In this document: piece after piece, positions 48,661-58,442 of the stretch | How positions within the stretch are numbered: position 1 is the stretch's first letter | How the letters are laid out: each line of letters begins with the position of its first letter | Assembly (NCBI RefSeq): GCF_030817475.1 | Contig: NZ_JAUSZJ010000002.1 | Span: 1,417,501 to 1,481,500, forward strand | Direction of reading: 5' to 3' | DNA: 64,000 nt | Source: Streptomyces sp. V2I9 | Lineage (GTDB): Bacteria > Actinomycetota > Actinomycetes > Streptomycetales > Streptomycetaceae | Notes under the pieces: model-generated | The model's database searches: none | What the model saw: only the letters and a program-made list of their open reading frames with translations | What the model was told of the DNA's origin: nothing | Position numbers and translations under genes: made by a program

Positions 48661-49914
48661 TCATACGTGGGGACGCAGCCGGGCCGCCTGGAGGGTCTGC
48701 GGGCTGTCCGGCGCCCCCTCGTGGAGGGCGCTGCCCTGCTGCCACTTCTCCCAGGAGAGGTTCCAGTCACCGAAGCCGTTGCCGAACGGGTCCATGTCCT
48801 CGCCCTCGCTGCCGACGACCTTGACGATGTCGCCCTCGCGCACGGTGTCGAAGAACCATTCGGCGTTGCTCGTGCTCATGCCGGTGCAGCCGTGGCTCAC
48901 GTTCGCACTGCCCTGGGAGCCGACGGACCAGGGGGCGGCGTGCACGTACTCGCCGCTCCAGGTCACCCGCGTGGCCCAGTAGACCGGCAGGTCGTACGAC
49001 TCGGAGGAGCCGGCCGCGATGCCGATGCTCTCCCCGCGCATACGGACGAACTGCTCCTTGGCGAGCACCACCTTGACGCCGTTGCGGGTGGAGAAACCGG
49101 GCTTGCCGGTGGTGACCGGAATGGTGTTGATCACTTCTCCGTTGCGGAGCACCGTCATCGAGTGGTCCGAGGCGTCGGTGATGGCCTCGATCCGGTCGCC
49201 GGTGGTGAGCTTCAGGGGCTTGGCGTCGGCTCCGTAGAGCGCGTTGGTCACCTTGATGCCCGCCAGGTTGGACCGCACCTCGATGGAGGCGTTCGCCGGC
49301 CAGTACTCCTTCGGGCGGTAGTGGAGCTTCTTGTCGTCGACCCAGTGCCAGGAGCCGGTGACCGCCGGGGTGGAGCGGACCTTCAGGGCGCGCTCGACGG
49401 TGGCCCTCGCCGCTTTGTCGGTGATCGGAGCGCTGAGTTCCGCTGTGATGGGCTGTCCGACGCCGTAGGTGCCCGCCTCCGGGCCGAAGGCGACCTTCAG
49501 CAGCTTCTTGGGCGACGAGGTGCCGAAGGAGAGCGTACGGACACCGGGGGCGCCGTCGCCGTTCTCCATGGCGACCCTGACGGTGTATCCGGTGCCGGCC
49601 GCGAGCGGGGCCGTGGAGCGCCAGCGCCTGCCGTCGGCGGAGAGCTCCCCCGCGAGGTGGCGGCCGCCGGTGTCCACGGCGCTGACATCGGTGATGCGCC
49701 CCTCGTCACCCTTGACGGTGACTTCCAGGGGCTTGTCGGGGTCGGCCTTCTCCTCGCTGGAGGGGCCGTTGAAGGTGACCTGGTCGCTCGCGTCGAAGGG
49801 CTTCGTCGAGAGCGGGTGGCCGTCGGAGGAGCCACAGGCGGTCGCACCCGCGGCGAGGGTCACGACCAGCAGGGTGCAGCTCACTACGGTGCGGATGCGC
49901 GGCGTGTGGTTCAT
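48661..49914 (-). CDS. L,D-transpeptidase lipoprotein with Ig-like domains
   Basis: 417 residues. Signal helix and lipobox-like LAAGATAC (Cys ~28), two Ig-like domains (~40-270), then the YkuD catalytic domain with VSHGCTGMSTSNAEWFF (nucleophile Cys, SHGC motif). Makes 3-3 peptidoglycan crosslinks. Start ATG 49914; a second ATG at 49938 with GGAAC upstream is also possible. It lies between the two respiratory operons on the same strand as ctaC-D-F but has its own terminators on both sides. Confidence 0.92.
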   Translation of the reverse strand: MNHTPRIRTVVSCTLLVVTLAAGATACGSSDGHPLSTKPFDASDQVTFNGPSSEEKADPDKPLEVTVKGDEGRITDVSAVDTGGRHLAGELSADGRRWRSTAPLAAGTGYTVRVAMENGDGAPGVRTLSFGTSSPKKLLKVAFGPEAGTYGVGQPITAELSAPITDKAARATVERALKVRSTPAVTGSWHWVDDKKLHYRPKEYWPANASIEVRSNLAGIKVTNALYGADAKPLKLTTGDRIEAITDASDHSMTVLRNGEVINTIPVTTGKPGFSTRNGVKVVLAKEQFVRMRGESIGIAAGSSESYDLPVYWATRVTWSGEYVHAAPWSVGSQGSANVSHGCTGMSTSNAEWFFDTVREGDIVKVVGSEGEDMDPFGNGFGDWNLSWEKWQQGSALHEGAPDSPQTLQAARLRPHV

Positions 49915-49971
49915 GCCGTCCACGCTAGGAAGATTCATCCGTTCCAGCGCGTTCTGTGACTGCAAACGAGG

Positions 49972-50008
49972 GAAGGGCCCGCGTCGCTCTCGGCGATGCG
50001 GGCCCTTC
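49972..50008 (-). terminator. ctaF terminator
   Basis: GAAGGGCCCGC (49972-49982) with GCGGGCCCTTC (49998-50008); inner bases also pair (TCGC/GCGA). 47 nt beyond the ctaF stop. Confidence 0.8.
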
Positions 50009-50055
50009 GTGGTGTAGCGCGTGTCACCGCCGGGGCGGTGGCACGGTGTGCGGTG

Positions 50056-50454
50056 TCACTGGGTGCGGTTCTCGCCCCGGTAGTACTCGAAGACCCAGCC
50101 GAAGAGGCCGACCAGGAGCAGAGGGGCGGAGAAGTACAGGAGCCACCAGCCGAAGACGACGCCCATGAACGCGAAGGCTCCGCCGATCGCCAGGGAGAGC
50201 GGCTGCCAGCTGTGCGGGGAGAAGAACCCCAGCTCGCCGGCCTCGTCGGCGACGTCGGCTTCCTTGTTGTCCTGGGCCATCGCGTCGACCCGGTTGGCCG
50301 TGAAGGCCAGGTAGAAGCCGATCATGACGGCCAGCCCGAAGGCCAGGAAGAGCGCCGTGGTGCCGACCGGCTCCTTCGACCACACGCCGTACACGATGGC
50401 CATGGCGAGGATGAAGACGCTCAGCCAGATGAACATCTGTCCCTGGATCTTCAC
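50056..50454 (-). CDS. ctaF: Cytochrome c oxidase subunit IV (actinobacterial type)
   Basis: 132 residues, four helices: [60 protein letters not shown] and [30 protein letters not shown] between them is characteristic. GTG 50454 overlaps the ctaD stop by 4 nt. Confidence 0.95.
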   Translation of the reverse strand: MKIQGQMFIWLSVFILAMAIVYGVWSKEPVGTTALFLAFGLAVMIGFYLAFTANRVDAMAQDNKEADVADEAGELGFFSPHSWQPLSLAIGGAFAFMGVVFGWWLLYFSAPLLLVGLFGWVFEYYRGENRTQ

Positions 50455-52187
50455 TTGCCTGCCTCCTTGCCGCCGGCGAGGGCCTTGTCCGACTCGGAGT
50501 CGTGGCCGAGCTGCTCCAGCGCCGTGATCTCCGGGTGGTGCAGGTCGAACGCCGGGGATTCGGAACGGATCCGCGGCAGGGTGAGGAAGTTGTGCCGCGG
50601 CGGCGGGCAGGACGTCGCCCACTCCAGCGAACGGCCGTAACCCCATGGGTCGTCGACCTCGATCTTCTTGCCGTACTTCGCGGTCTTCCAGACGTTGTAG
50701 AAGAACGGCAGCATCGACAGGCCGAGCAGGAACGAGGAGATGGTCGAGATCGTGTTCAGCGCGGTGAAGCCGTCCGCGTCGAGGTAGTCCGCGTAACGAC
50801 GCGGCATGCCCTCGGCACCGAGCCAGTGCTGCACCAGGAATGTGCCGTGGAAGCCCACGAACAGCGTCCAGAACGTGATCTTGCCGAGCCGCTCGTCCAG
50901 CATCTTGCCGGTGAACTTCGGCCACCAGAAGTGGAATCCGGAGAACATCGCGAAGACCACGGTGCCGAAGATGACGTAGTGGAAGTGCGCGACGACGAAG
51001 TACGAGTCCGAGACGTGGAAGTCCATCGGGGGCGAGGCGAGGATGACGCCGGTCAGACCACCGAAGGTGAAGGTGATCAGGAAGCCGACGGCCCAGAGCA
51101 TCGGTGTCTCGAAGGACAACGACCCCTTCCACATCGTGCCGATCCAGTTGAAGAACTTCACGCCTGTCGGTACGGCGATGAGGAACGTCATGAAGGAGAA
51201 GAACGGCAGGAGCACGCCGCCCGTCACGTACATGTGGTGCGCCCACACCGTCACGGAAAGACCGGCGATGGCGATGGTGGCCGCGACCAGGCCGATGTAA
51301 CCGAACATCGGCTTGCGGCTGAATACCGGGATGACCTCGGAAATGATTCCGAAGAACGGTAGCGCGATGATGTACACCTCTGGATGGCCGAAGAACCAGA
51401 AGAGGTGTTGCCACAGCAGCGCGCCGCCATTGGCCGCGTCGAAGATGTGCGCGCCGAATTTACGGTCGGCCTCCAGCGCGAAGAGCGCGGCGGCGAGGAC
51501 CGGGAAGGCCAGCAGGACCAGGACACCGGTCAGCAGGACGTTCCAGGTGAAGATCGGCATGCGGAACATCGTCATGCCGGGCGCGCGCATGCAGATGATC
51601 GTGGTGATGAAGTTGACCGAGCCGAGGATCGTGCCGAAGCCGGAGAAGGCCAGACCCATGATCCACATGTCGGCGCCGACGCCCGGCGAACGGACCGCGT
51701 CCGAGAGCGGGGAGTAGGCGAACCAGCCGAAGTCGGCCGCACCCTGCGGGGTGAGGAAGCCGGCCACCGCGATGATCGAGCCGAAGAGGTACAGCCAGTA
51801 GGCGAACATGTTCAGCCGCGGGAACGCCACGTCGGGCGCACCGATCTGCAGCGGCATGATCCAGTTCGCGAACCCGGCGAACAGCGGCGTCGCGAACATC
51901 AGCAGCATGATCGTGCCGTGCATCGTGAATGCCTGGTTGAACTGCTCGTTCGACATGATCTGCGTACCCGGACGGGCCAGCTCGGCGCGCATGAAGAGCG
52001 CCATGAGTCCGCCGACGCAGAAGAAGACGAACGACGTGACCAGGTAGAGCGTACCGATCGTCTTGTGGTCGGTGGTGGTCAGCCACTTCACGACGATGTT
52101 TCCCGGCTGCTTGCGCCGCACGGGCAGCTCGTCCTCGTACGAGTCGTCTGCCGGAGCGGCACCCTGAGGTTCGTTGAGGATGCTCAC
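50451..52187 (-). CDS. ctaD: Cytochrome c oxidase subunit I
   Basis: 578 residues, 12 helices. Haem a ligand in [17 protein letters not shown], CuB/haem a3 ligands in [23 protein letters not shown] (His-His), and [11 protein letters not shown] (His-His). Tyr cross-link in HPEVY. N-terminal ~35 residues are cytosolic. Start overlaps the ctaC stop by 4 nt. The catalytic subunit of the aa3 oxidase. Confidence 0.98.
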   Translation of the reverse strand: MSILNEPQGAAPADDSYEDELPVRRKQPGNIVVKWLTTTDHKTIGTLYLVTSFVFFCVGGLMALFMRAELARPGTQIMSNEQFNQAFTMHGTIMLLMFATPLFAGFANWIMPLQIGAPDVAFPRLNMFAYWLYLFGSIIAVAGFLTPQGAADFGWFAYSPLSDAVRSPGVGADMWIMGLAFSGFGTILGSVNFITTIICMRAPGMTMFRMPIFTWNVLLTGVLVLLAFPVLAAALFALEADRKFGAHIFDAANGGALLWQHLFWFFGHPEVYIIALPFFGIISEVIPVFSRKPMFGYIGLVAATIAIAGLSVTVWAHHMYVTGGVLLPFFSFMTFLIAVPTGVKFFNWIGTMWKGSLSFETPMLWAVGFLITFTFGGLTGVILASPPMDFHVSDSYFVVAHFHYVIFGTVVFAMFSGFHFWWPKFTGKMLDERLGKITFWTLFVGFHGTFLVQHWLGAEGMPRRYADYLDADGFTALNTISTISSFLLGLSMLPFFYNVWKTAKYGKKIEVDDPWGYGRSLEWATSCPPPRHNFLTLPRIRSESPAFDLHHPEITALEQLGHDSESDKALAGGKEAGK

Positions 52188-53152
52188 AGTTGGTTCTTCT
52201 CCGCATTCCTGGCCGGGTCGGTCTGCGCGATGCCGGCCGGCACGTAGCCCGTCTGACCCTTCTCAGCCAGCTCCTTGAGGTGCTGCTGGTAACGCTCCGG
52301 GGAGACGACCTTGACGTTGAAGAGCATCCGGGAGTGGTCGGCGCCACAGAGCTCGGCGCACTTGCCCATGAAGGTGCCCTCGCGGGTGGGAGTCACCTCG
52401 AACGCGTTGGTGTGGCCCGGAATGACGTCCTGCTTCATGAGGAACGGCACCACCCAGAAGGAGTGGATGACGTCACGCGAAGTGAGGACGAAGCGGACCT
52501 TCTCCCCCTTCGGCAGCCACAGGGTCGGGCCCGGGTTGCCGTTCTGCGGGTTGCGGGTGCCGGGGATGCCCACGTCGTAGACGCCGCCGGCGCCCTCGGG
52601 GAAGTCCTCACGGAACCGGTTGGGGATGGCGTCGAGCTCCTTGGGGAACTCGGGGCCCGCTGCGGGCTGCCCGTCCACCTTCTCGATGTAGTTGAAGCCC
52701 CAGCTCCACTGGAAGCCGACCACGTTGATGGTGTGGGCGGGCTTGTCGGAGAGCTCCAGGAGCTTCGACTCGTCTCGCGCGGTGAAGTAGAACAGCACCG
52801 AGACGATGATGAGGGGAACCACTGTGTACAACGCCTCGATGGGCATGTTGTACCTGGTCTGCGGAGGTACCTCCACCTTGGTCCGGCTACGCCGGTGGAA
52901 GATGACGCTCCAGAGGATCAGCCCCCAGACAAGGACACCCGTGACGAGCGCTGCCGCCCACGAGCCTTGCCAGAGGGAGAGGATCCGCGGGGCCTCTTCC
53001 GTTACCGGTGTGGGCATTCCGAGGCGGGGGAAATCCTCCCAGTTGTATGAACAACCGGAGGCCGTCGCCAGGACCAGGCCCGCAGTCAGCACCTGCGGCA
53101 GCTTCCGCCGCATCGGGCGCCGCGACGAGCGGTCGGAGCCGTTGGGACTCAC
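52184..53152 (-). CDS. ctaC: Cytochrome c oxidase subunit II (lipoprotein)
   Basis: 322 residues. Lipobox VLATASGC (~29-36), two helices ([40 protein letters not shown]), then a cupredoxin domain with CuA ligands in [10 protein letters not shown] and [13 protein letters not shown]. Start GTG 53152 ([10 protein letters not shown]) with GGGAAGG 8 nt upstream, preferred to longer or shorter readings. First gene of ctaC-ctaD-ctaF. Confidence 0.97.
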   Translation of the reverse strand: MSPNGSDRSSRRPMRRKLPQVLTAGLVLATASGCSYNWEDFPRLGMPTPVTEEAPRILSLWQGSWAAALVTGVLVWGLILWSVIFHRRSRTKVEVPPQTRYNMPIEALYTVVPLIIVSVLFYFTARDESKLLELSDKPAHTINVVGFQWSWGFNYIEKVDGQPAAGPEFPKELDAIPNRFREDFPEGAGGVYDVGIPGTRNPQNGNPGPTLWLPKGEKVRFVLTSRDVIHSFWVVPFLMKQDVIPGHTNAFEVTPTREGTFMGKCAELCGADHSRMLFNVKVVSPERYQQHLKELAEKGQTGYVPAGIAQTDPARNAEKNQL

Positions 53153-53234
53153 GTAGCGCCTTCCCGAGAGTCTCGCCCGCACGGTTCGGCGCGCCCGTAT
53201 GTCTCTGGTCGGTCGCCGGCCCTGACGCGGGCAG

Positions 53235-53263
53235 GGGTTTGGATGTTTATGCGGACCAAACCC
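53235..53263. promoter_or_regulatory. Inverted repeat in the ctaC / cysteine desulfurase divergent region
   Basis: GGGTTTGG (53235-53242) and CCAAACCC (53256-53263), 13-nt AT-rich spacer that contains TAAACAT on the minus strand (a possible ctaC -10). May bind a regulator of ctaC. The remaining bases 53153-53426 hold no gene. Confidence 0.45.
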
Positions 53264-53414
53264 TACTGGACGCTATTTGGGGTCGCGCGGGGAGGGTGCC
53301 CAACGCGCCGCCGGACACCCCCATGGAGTGGAATCCGGGCCTCCGGCCCCCATCTGACGACCCCTCGCCCGTCCGGGAGGAGCGGCCCGCGGCGAGGCGG
53401 GGCCGGGGGCGGGC

Positions 53415-53420
53415 TAGCGT
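53415..53420 (+). promoter_or_regulatory. Candidate -10 box of the cysteine desulfurase-TusA gene (leaderless)
   Basis: TAGCGT, 6 nt before the GTG at 53427; no Shine-Dalgarno sequence. Confidence 0.4.
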
Positions 53421-53426
53421 GGCCGG

Positions 53427-54818
53427 GTGCCCTACTTCGATGCCGCCTCCGCCGCCCCCCTCCATCCCGTCGCACGCCAGGCCCTGCTTGCCGCACTCGA
53501 CGAGGGCTGGGCCGATCCGGCCCGTCTGTACCGCGAGGGGCGGCGGGCACGGCTGCTGCTGGACGCGGCCCGGGAGGCGGCGGCGGAGGCCGTCGGCTGC
53601 CGCCCGGACGAGCTGGTCTTCACCTCGTCGGGGACGACGGCGGTGCACGCGGGAATTGCCGGGGCTCTTTCGGGCCGTCGGCGTGTCGGCCGCCATCTGG
53701 CCCACTCCGCGGTCGAACACTCGTCTGTGCTCCATGCGGCGGCGGCCCACCGGGCGGCGGGCGGCTCGGTCACCGAGGTCCCGGTGGACCGTACGGGGGC
53801 GGTGGACCCGGCGGCGTACGGCGGGGCGCTGCGGGCGGACACCGCACTGGCCTGCCTCCAGTCGGCCAACCACGAGGTGGGCACCGAGCAGCCGGTGGCC
53901 GGGGTCGCCGCGCTCTGCGCGGAGGCCGGGGTGCCGCTGCTGGTCGACGCGGCCCAGTCGCTGGGCTGGGGGCCGGTCCCGGCGGGCTGGTCGCTGCTGA
54001 CGGCGAGCGCGCACAAGTGGGGCGGTCCGGCCGGGGTCGGGCTGCTCGCGGTCCGCAAGGGGGTCCGCTTCGCTCCCGCGGGGCCGGCCGGGGAGCGGGA
54101 GTCCGGGCGGGCGCCGGGGTTCGAGAACCTGCCGGCGATCGTGGCGGCGGCGGCCTCGCTGCGCGCGGTGCGGAGCGAGGCGGCGGCCGAGGCGGTACGG
54201 CTGCGGGCCCTGGTGGACCGGATCCGGACCGTGGTGGCCGAGCGGGTGCCCGACGCGGAGGTGGTGGGCGATCCGGAGCGGCGGCTGCCGCACCTGGTCA
54301 CCTTCTCCTGTCTCTATGTCGACGGGGAGACCCTGCTGCACGAGCTGGACCGGAGGGAGTTCTCCGTATCGTCCGGTTCGTCCTGCACGAGCAGCACCCT
54401 GACGCCGAGCCATGTCCTGACGGCGATGGGCGTGCTCTCCGAGGGGAACGTCCGGGTGTCGCTGCCGCCGGGCACCGCGGGGGCCGACTTGGACCGCTTC
54501 CTGGAGGTGCTGCCCGAGGTGGTCGCCGGCGTACGCGAACGGTTCGGCGCCCCTGCCGCCCCGCTCTCGGCGCCTCGCTCCCCCGCCCCCGCCACGCCCC
54601 TGGTGGTCGACGCGCGGGGCCGCCGCTGCCCGATCCCGGTGATCGAGCTCGCAAAGGTGATCGGGGAGGTACCGGTGGGCGCCACGGTGACGGTGCTGGC
54701 CGACGACGAGGCGGCGCGGCTGGACATCCCGGCCTGGTGCGAGATGCGGGGCCAGGAGTACGTGGGCGAGGAGCGGGCGGACCGGGGCTGGGCCTACGCG
54801 GTCCGCCGGCTCGGCTGA
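53427..54818 (+). CDS. Cysteine desulfurase fused to a C-terminal TusA domain
   Basis: 463 residues. Residues ~1-375 are a class V desulfurase (IscS/NifS-like): PLP Lys in LTASAHKWGGPAGVG, QSANHEVGTEQPVAGV, active Cys in VSSGSSCTSSTLTPSHVL. Residues ~390-463 are TusA: VVDARGRRCPIPVIELAK (sulfur Cys in CPxP) and VLADDEAARLDIPAWCEM. The enzyme can pass persulfide sulfur to its own carrier domain, probably for tRNA thiolation, molybdopterin or Fe-S use (inference). Divergent from ctaC; convergent on the adenosine kinase-type gene with no gap. Confidence 0.93.
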   Translation: MPYFDAASAAPLHPVARQALLAALDEGWADPARLYREGRRARLLLDAAREAAAEAVGCRPDELVFTSSGTTAVHAGIAGALSGRRRVGRHLAHSAVEHSSVLHAAAAHRAAGGSVTEVPVDRTGAVDPAAYGGALRADTALACLQSANHEVGTEQPVAGVAALCAEAGVPLLVDAAQSLGWGPVPAGWSLLTASAHKWGGPAGVGLLAVRKGVRFAPAGPAGERESGRAPGFENLPAIVAAAASLRAVRSEAAAEAVRLRALVDRIRTVVAERVPDAEVVGDPERRLPHLVTFSCLYVDGETLLHELDRREFSVSSGSSCTSSTLTPSHVLTAMGVLSEGNVRVSLPPGTAGADLDRFLEVLPEVVAGVRERFGAPAAPLSAPRSPAPATPLVVDARGRRCPIPVIELAKVIGEVPVGATVTVLADDEAARLDIPAWCEMRGQEYVGEERADRGWAYAVRRLG

Positions 54819-55793
54819 TCACGCCAGGTGCTGGCGGACCTCGGTGGCGGCCTCGTGGCCGTACGCCTTGGTGAAGCGGTCCATGAAGGCGGTGCGGCGC
54901 AGGGTGTACTCCTGGGTGCCGACCGTCTCGATGACCAGGGTGGCGAGCATGCAGCCGACCTGGGCGGCGCGCTCCAGGCCGACGCCCCAGGCAAGACCGG
55001 AGAGGAAGCCCGCGCGGAAGGCGTCGCCGACGCCGGTCGGGTCGGCCTTGGTGTCCTCCTCGGGGCAGCCGACCTCGATGACCGGCTCGCCGGTCCGCTC
55101 GATCCGGACGCCGCGGGCGCCGAGGGTGGTGACACGGTGGCCGACCTTGGCGAGGATCTCCTCGTCGCTCCAGCCGGTCTTGGACTCGATGAGCCCCTTC
55201 TCGTACTCGTTGGAGAAGAGGTAGGTGGCGCCGTCGAGGAGGATGCGGATCTCCTCGCCGTCCATCCGCGCGATCTGCTGGGAGAAGTCGGCGGCGAACG
55301 GGATGTTCCGGGAGCGGCACTCCTCCGTGTGGCGGAGCATCGCCTCGGGGTCGTCGGCGCCGATGGAGACGAGGTCGAGGCCGCCGACGCGGTCGGCGAC
55401 GCTCTTCAGCTCGATGAGGCGGGCCTCGCTCATCGCGCCCGTGTAGAAGGAGCCGATCTGGTTGTGGTCGGCGTCCGTGGTGCAGACGAAGCGCGCGGTG
55501 TGCAGGACCTCGGAGATCCGGACGGAACCGGTCTCGACGCCGTGGCGGTCGAGCCAGGCGCGGTAGTCGTCGAAGTCGGACCCGGCGGCGCCGACCAGGA
55601 TCGGGCGGGTGCCGAGCAGGCCCATCCCGAAGCAGATGTTGGCGGCGACACCGCCCCGGCGCACGTCGAGGTTGTCGACCAGGAAGGAGAGGGAGACCGT
55701 GTGCAGCTGATCCGCGACCAGCTGGTCGGCGAAGCGGCCGGGGAAGGTCATGAGGTGGTCGGTGGCGATCGAGCCGGTGACAGCAATACGCAC
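54819..55793 (-). CDS. PfkB-family kinase, adenosine kinase type
   Basis: 324 residues. GGVAANICFGMGLLG is the substrate-site Gly-rich motif; anion hole/catalytic Asp in KADPTGVGDAFRAGFLSG. NxxE is SNEYEKG. Resembles the mycobacterial adenosine kinase (Rv2202c), found in the same neighbourhood there (recalled). Starts GTG 55793, with AGGAG upstream. Ribokinase-type sugars remain possible. Confidence 0.88.
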   Translation of the reverse strand: MRIAVTGSIATDHLMTFPGRFADQLVADQLHTVSLSFLVDNLDVRRGGVAANICFGMGLLGTRPILVGAAGSDFDDYRAWLDRHGVETGSVRISEVLHTARFVCTTDADHNQIGSFYTGAMSEARLIELKSVADRVGGLDLVSIGADDPEAMLRHTEECRSRNIPFAADFSQQIARMDGEEIRILLDGATYLFSNEYEKGLIESKTGWSDEEILAKVGHRVTTLGARGVRIERTGEPVIEVGCPEEDTKADPTGVGDAFRAGFLSGLAWGVGLERAAQVGCMLATLVIETVGTQEYTLRRTAFMDRFTKAYGHEAATEVRQHLA

Positions 55794-55949
55794 GGGGAGA
55801 CTGCTCCTGCGGAAGGCGAAGGGCCGTGAGTGCGCCCTCCGGGACGACGTGACAGTTCACGCTACCGGGTGAGCCCCGCGACCGGAAAAGGGAAAACTAC
55901 CCGATAGTAGGGCTTTCTACCTGACCATGGCCGTGGTTACGGTGCGGAT

Positions 55950-56147
55950 ATGTCGAACCACACCGCACTGCCCGAGTCGGAATTGAGCCTGGCCGCCCTG
56001 CGCGGGGACTGCGCACGGATGGCGCCGCACTGGACGAAGCCCGCGAAGAACGCCGCCGCGCCGGTGAAGCCGTCCCTGATCAACGGGGTGACGGTACCGC
56101 CCTCGTCGGCGCGGCTGATCGACGCCATGTCCGAGTACGGGGACTGA
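55950..56147 (+). CDS. Small hypothetical protein, 65 aa
   Basis: Starts MSNHTALPESELSLAALRGD and ends MSEYGD. Contains one Cys and a mid-region WTKPAKNAAAPVKPS. Composition is not that of a shadow frame, but no ribosome site is clear. It sits alone between the divergent kinase gene and the next plus-strand gene. No family recognised. Confidence 0.5.
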   Translation: MSNHTALPESELSLAALRGDCARMAPHWTKPAKNAAAPVKPSLINGVTVPPSSARLIDAMSEYGD

Positions 56148-56343
56148 GCGCCGGCCGGGACCGGCCGGACGGCGTCGCCTTTCGGCCTTTCCGCGCCGGC
56201 ACCGGCGCGATCCGCGCGGCGCTCGCGTCCGGGCTTCCCCCGGCCGGTGGAACCGCGCACTCCCCCGCTCCGTCCCACCGGTGCCCCCGTCCGGGGACAC
56301 GCGGTTGGCACCGCGACGGCAACGCAGTCGAAGGAGCGATCCG

Positions 56344-57786
56344 GTGAGCACCGAGCGACCCGACAACGACGTGACCGGTCCCCGGCGACGGCGGCCGCGC
56401 CTCGCGGTGGCCTCGGTGGCCGCGGCGGTCCTGCTGGCCGGAGGCGGCGGGGCGTACTGGGCCTCGACCGCCTCCGACGAGGGCGGCAGGGCGGACGGCG
56501 GGGCGGCGGCGAAGGACGAGGCCCGGCCGCTCACCCTGGACGCCCCCGCCGACCTGCGGGGGGTCGCCTCCTCGGCCTCGGACACCCCGCCTCCGGGCAT
56601 CGCCCCCGGTGAACCGGACCCGTCCGGCCCGCCCGTGGTCTACCGGGCCTCGGGCGACCTCCCGGACGGCCCGGACGAGGCAGCGGTCCACGTGGCGAAG
56701 GGGACGGTCGCCCCGGCCGACGTCGCCCGGCTGGCGAAGGCGCTGGGCATCCCCGGCACGCCGCACACACGGGGGACGTCCTGGGTGGTCGGCGACGAGG
56801 ACGGGCCGGGCGCGCTCCTGAAGGTGGCGAAGCAGGCGCCGGGCACCTGGACGTTCGCCGCGACCACCCCGTCCGAGCCCTGCGAGCCGGGGATGATGTG
56901 CGCGAACGGGCCCACCGGGCCGGGCGGCGGCGAGCCGGTGAGCGAGAAGGCGGCGAAGGCGGCCGCGGCCCCGGTCCTCAAGGCGGCCGGCCAGGACGAC
57001 GCGGCGCTGAACGCCGGCCAGGTGATGGGCGACGTCCGCGTGGTGAACGCCGATCCGAAGATCGACGGCCTCCCGACGTACGGCTGGTCGACCGGCGTCC
57101 AGGTGGGTCCGGACGGCAGGGTGACCGGCGGCAGCGGCCATCTCAAGGCGCTGGAGAAGGGCGACACCTACCCGACGGTCGGCGCGGACGAGGCGCTGAA
57201 GCAGTTGAACGCGGAGAACAGGGGGAAGGGCGACGGTGGCCGGGACGTCGGCGGGTGCGCCACTCCCGTCCCGCTGGAGGGCGAGCCGAAGCCCCCGTCC
57301 GAGCTCCGGTGCGTGCCGTCGAACGGCAAGCGGGCGCCGGTGGAGCGGACGGTCGAGGCCGCGGCGTTCGGCCTGGCGCTGAACCACGTGGAGGGCCGGC
57401 CGACGCTGGTGCCGTCCTGGCTGTTCACGGTCCGGCAGGCCCCGGGCGGCCCGGAGGACACCGTCACCCGGATCGCGGTGGACCCGGAGTTCATCGAGAG
57501 GCCAAGGACCCCGACGCCGTCCGGGGACCGGAAGGTGACGTCGTACGGGGCGGACGGGCGGACCCTTGAGGTGACGTTCTGGGGCGGTGTGTGCAGTACG
57601 TACACGGCGAGCGCGCAGGAGAGCGCGGGCCAGGTGCGGATCACGGTCACGGAGAAGCCGCAGGAGGACAAGAAGGCCTGCATCATGATCGCCAAGGAGC
57701 TGACCCGGACGGTGACGCTGGACAAGCCGCTGGGCGACCGCACGGTGATCGACGCGGCCTCCGGCGGAGCGGTGCCCCGCGGCTGA
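56344..57786 (+). CDS. Membrane-anchored extracytoplasmic protein of unknown function
   Basis: 480 residues. Start GTG 56344 with AAGGAG 8 nt upstream. One helix RLAVASVAAAVLLAGGGGAYW (~20-40), then a long exported region rich in Ala/Gly/Pro. Conserved-looking parts: DVARLAKALGIPG, TWTFAATTPSEPCEPGMM, LPTYGWSTGVQVGPDG, LVPSWLFTVRQ. Five Cys residues in the exterior may form disulfides. Sigma-factor regulator-like proteins have this layout, but there is no sigma gene here. Confidence 0.8.
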   Translation: MSTERPDNDVTGPRRRRPRLAVASVAAAVLLAGGGGAYWASTASDEGGRADGGAAAKDEARPLTLDAPADLRGVASSASDTPPPGIAPGEPDPSGPPVVYRASGDLPDGPDEAAVHVAKGTVAPADVARLAKALGIPGTPHTRGTSWVVGDEDGPGALLKVAKQAPGTWTFAATTPSEPCEPGMMCANGPTGPGGGEPVSEKAAKAAAAPVLKAAGQDDAALNAGQVMGDVRVVNADPKIDGLPTYGWSTGVQVGPDGRVTGGSGHLKALEKGDTYPTVGADEALKQLNAENRGKGDGGRDVGGCATPVPLEGEPKPPSELRCVPSNGKRAPVERTVEAAAFGLALNHVEGRPTLVPSWLFTVRQAPGGPEDTVTRIAVDPEFIERPRTPTPSGDRKVTSYGADGRTLEVTFWGGVCSTYTASAQESAGQVRITVTEKPQEDKKACIMIAKELTRTVTLDKPLGDRTVIDAASGGAVPRG

Positions 57787-57822
57787 GCCCCGGGCACACG
57801 GATGGACGGGCGCAGGGACATG

Positions 57823-57864
57823 ACGGAGGCGGCCCCGGGGAGTGATTCCCGGGGCCGCCTCCGT
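57823..57864. terminator. Bidirectional terminator, 17-bp perfect stem
   Basis: ACGGAGGCGGCCCCGGG (57823-57839) pairs with 57848-57864 over an 8-nt loop, between the convergent exported-protein and erpA genes. Confidence 0.85.
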
Positions 57865-57890
57865 ATGCCGCGTGTTCCCGCTCGCAGCGC

Positions 57891-58247
57891 CTAGCTGAAC
57901 GAGTCGCCGCAGGCGCAGGAGCCCGTGGCGTTCGGGTTGTCGATCGTGAAGCCCTGCTTCTCGATGGTGTCGACGAAGTCGATGGAGGCGCCGCCCAGGT
58001 ACGGGGCGCTCATCCGGTCGGTGACGACCTTGACACCGTCGAAGTCCTTGACGACGTCACCGTCGAGCGAGCGCTCGTCGAAGAAGAGCTGGTAGCGCAG
58101 GCCCGAGCAACCGCCGGGCTGAACGGCGACGCGCAGCGCCAGGTCCTCGCGGCCTTCCTGCTCCAGCAGGGCCTTGACCTTGGAGGCGGCGGCGTCGGAC
58201 AGGAGGATGCCGTCGCTCACGGTGGTGGTCTCGTCCGATACGGACAT
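57891..58247 (-). CDS. erpA: Iron-sulfur cluster insertion protein ErpA (HesB/IscA type)
   Basis: 118 residues. Conserved Cys in VQPGGCSGLRYQL and TGSCACGDSFS, the three-cysteine A-type carrier pattern. Delivers Fe-S clusters to target enzymes such as NadA, which is divergent next to it. ATG 58247 with GGAGAG upstream; the longer frame to 58322 is unlikely. Confidence 0.95.
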   Translation of the reverse strand: MSVSDETTTVSDGILLSDAAASKVKALLEQEGREDLALRVAVQPGGCSGLRYQLFFDERSLDGDVVKDFDGVKVVTDRMSAPYLGGASIDFVDTIEKQGFTIDNPNATGSCACGDSFS

Positions 58248-58415
58248 CTGCTTCTCTCCCGGGTTGTACGGACTGCTTGCCGACGGTTCAACCGCCAGAC
58301 CCGCGTAATCATTCCGGGCCAAGCGCTTGTCTGTTCCTTTTCATGCTCGCACACCCGGTCGCCCAGGGGATGCGTCACATCGACGCTATCGGCATCGTCA
58401 AAGTGACACGAAGCG

Positions 58416-58430
58416 GCTATCATAGATAGC
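58416..58430. promoter_or_regulatory. Palindrome GCTATC-ATA-GATAGC in the erpA/nadA intergenic region
   Basis: 6-bp arms with 3-nt centre; a related GCTATC at 58385-58390 and GTCAAA at 58397-58402 echo it. Probably an operator of nadA or part of its promoter (TATCAT -10-like). Confidence 0.45.
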
Positions 58431-58442
58431 GTCAAATAGACG
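58430..58442. promoter_or_regulatory. Inverted repeat CGTC-AAATA-GACG upstream of nadA
   Basis: Perfect 4-bp arms around AAATA, immediately after the larger palindrome; an NAD-gene regulator such as NrtR is a candidate, but I cannot confirm its consensus. Confidence 0.4.
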
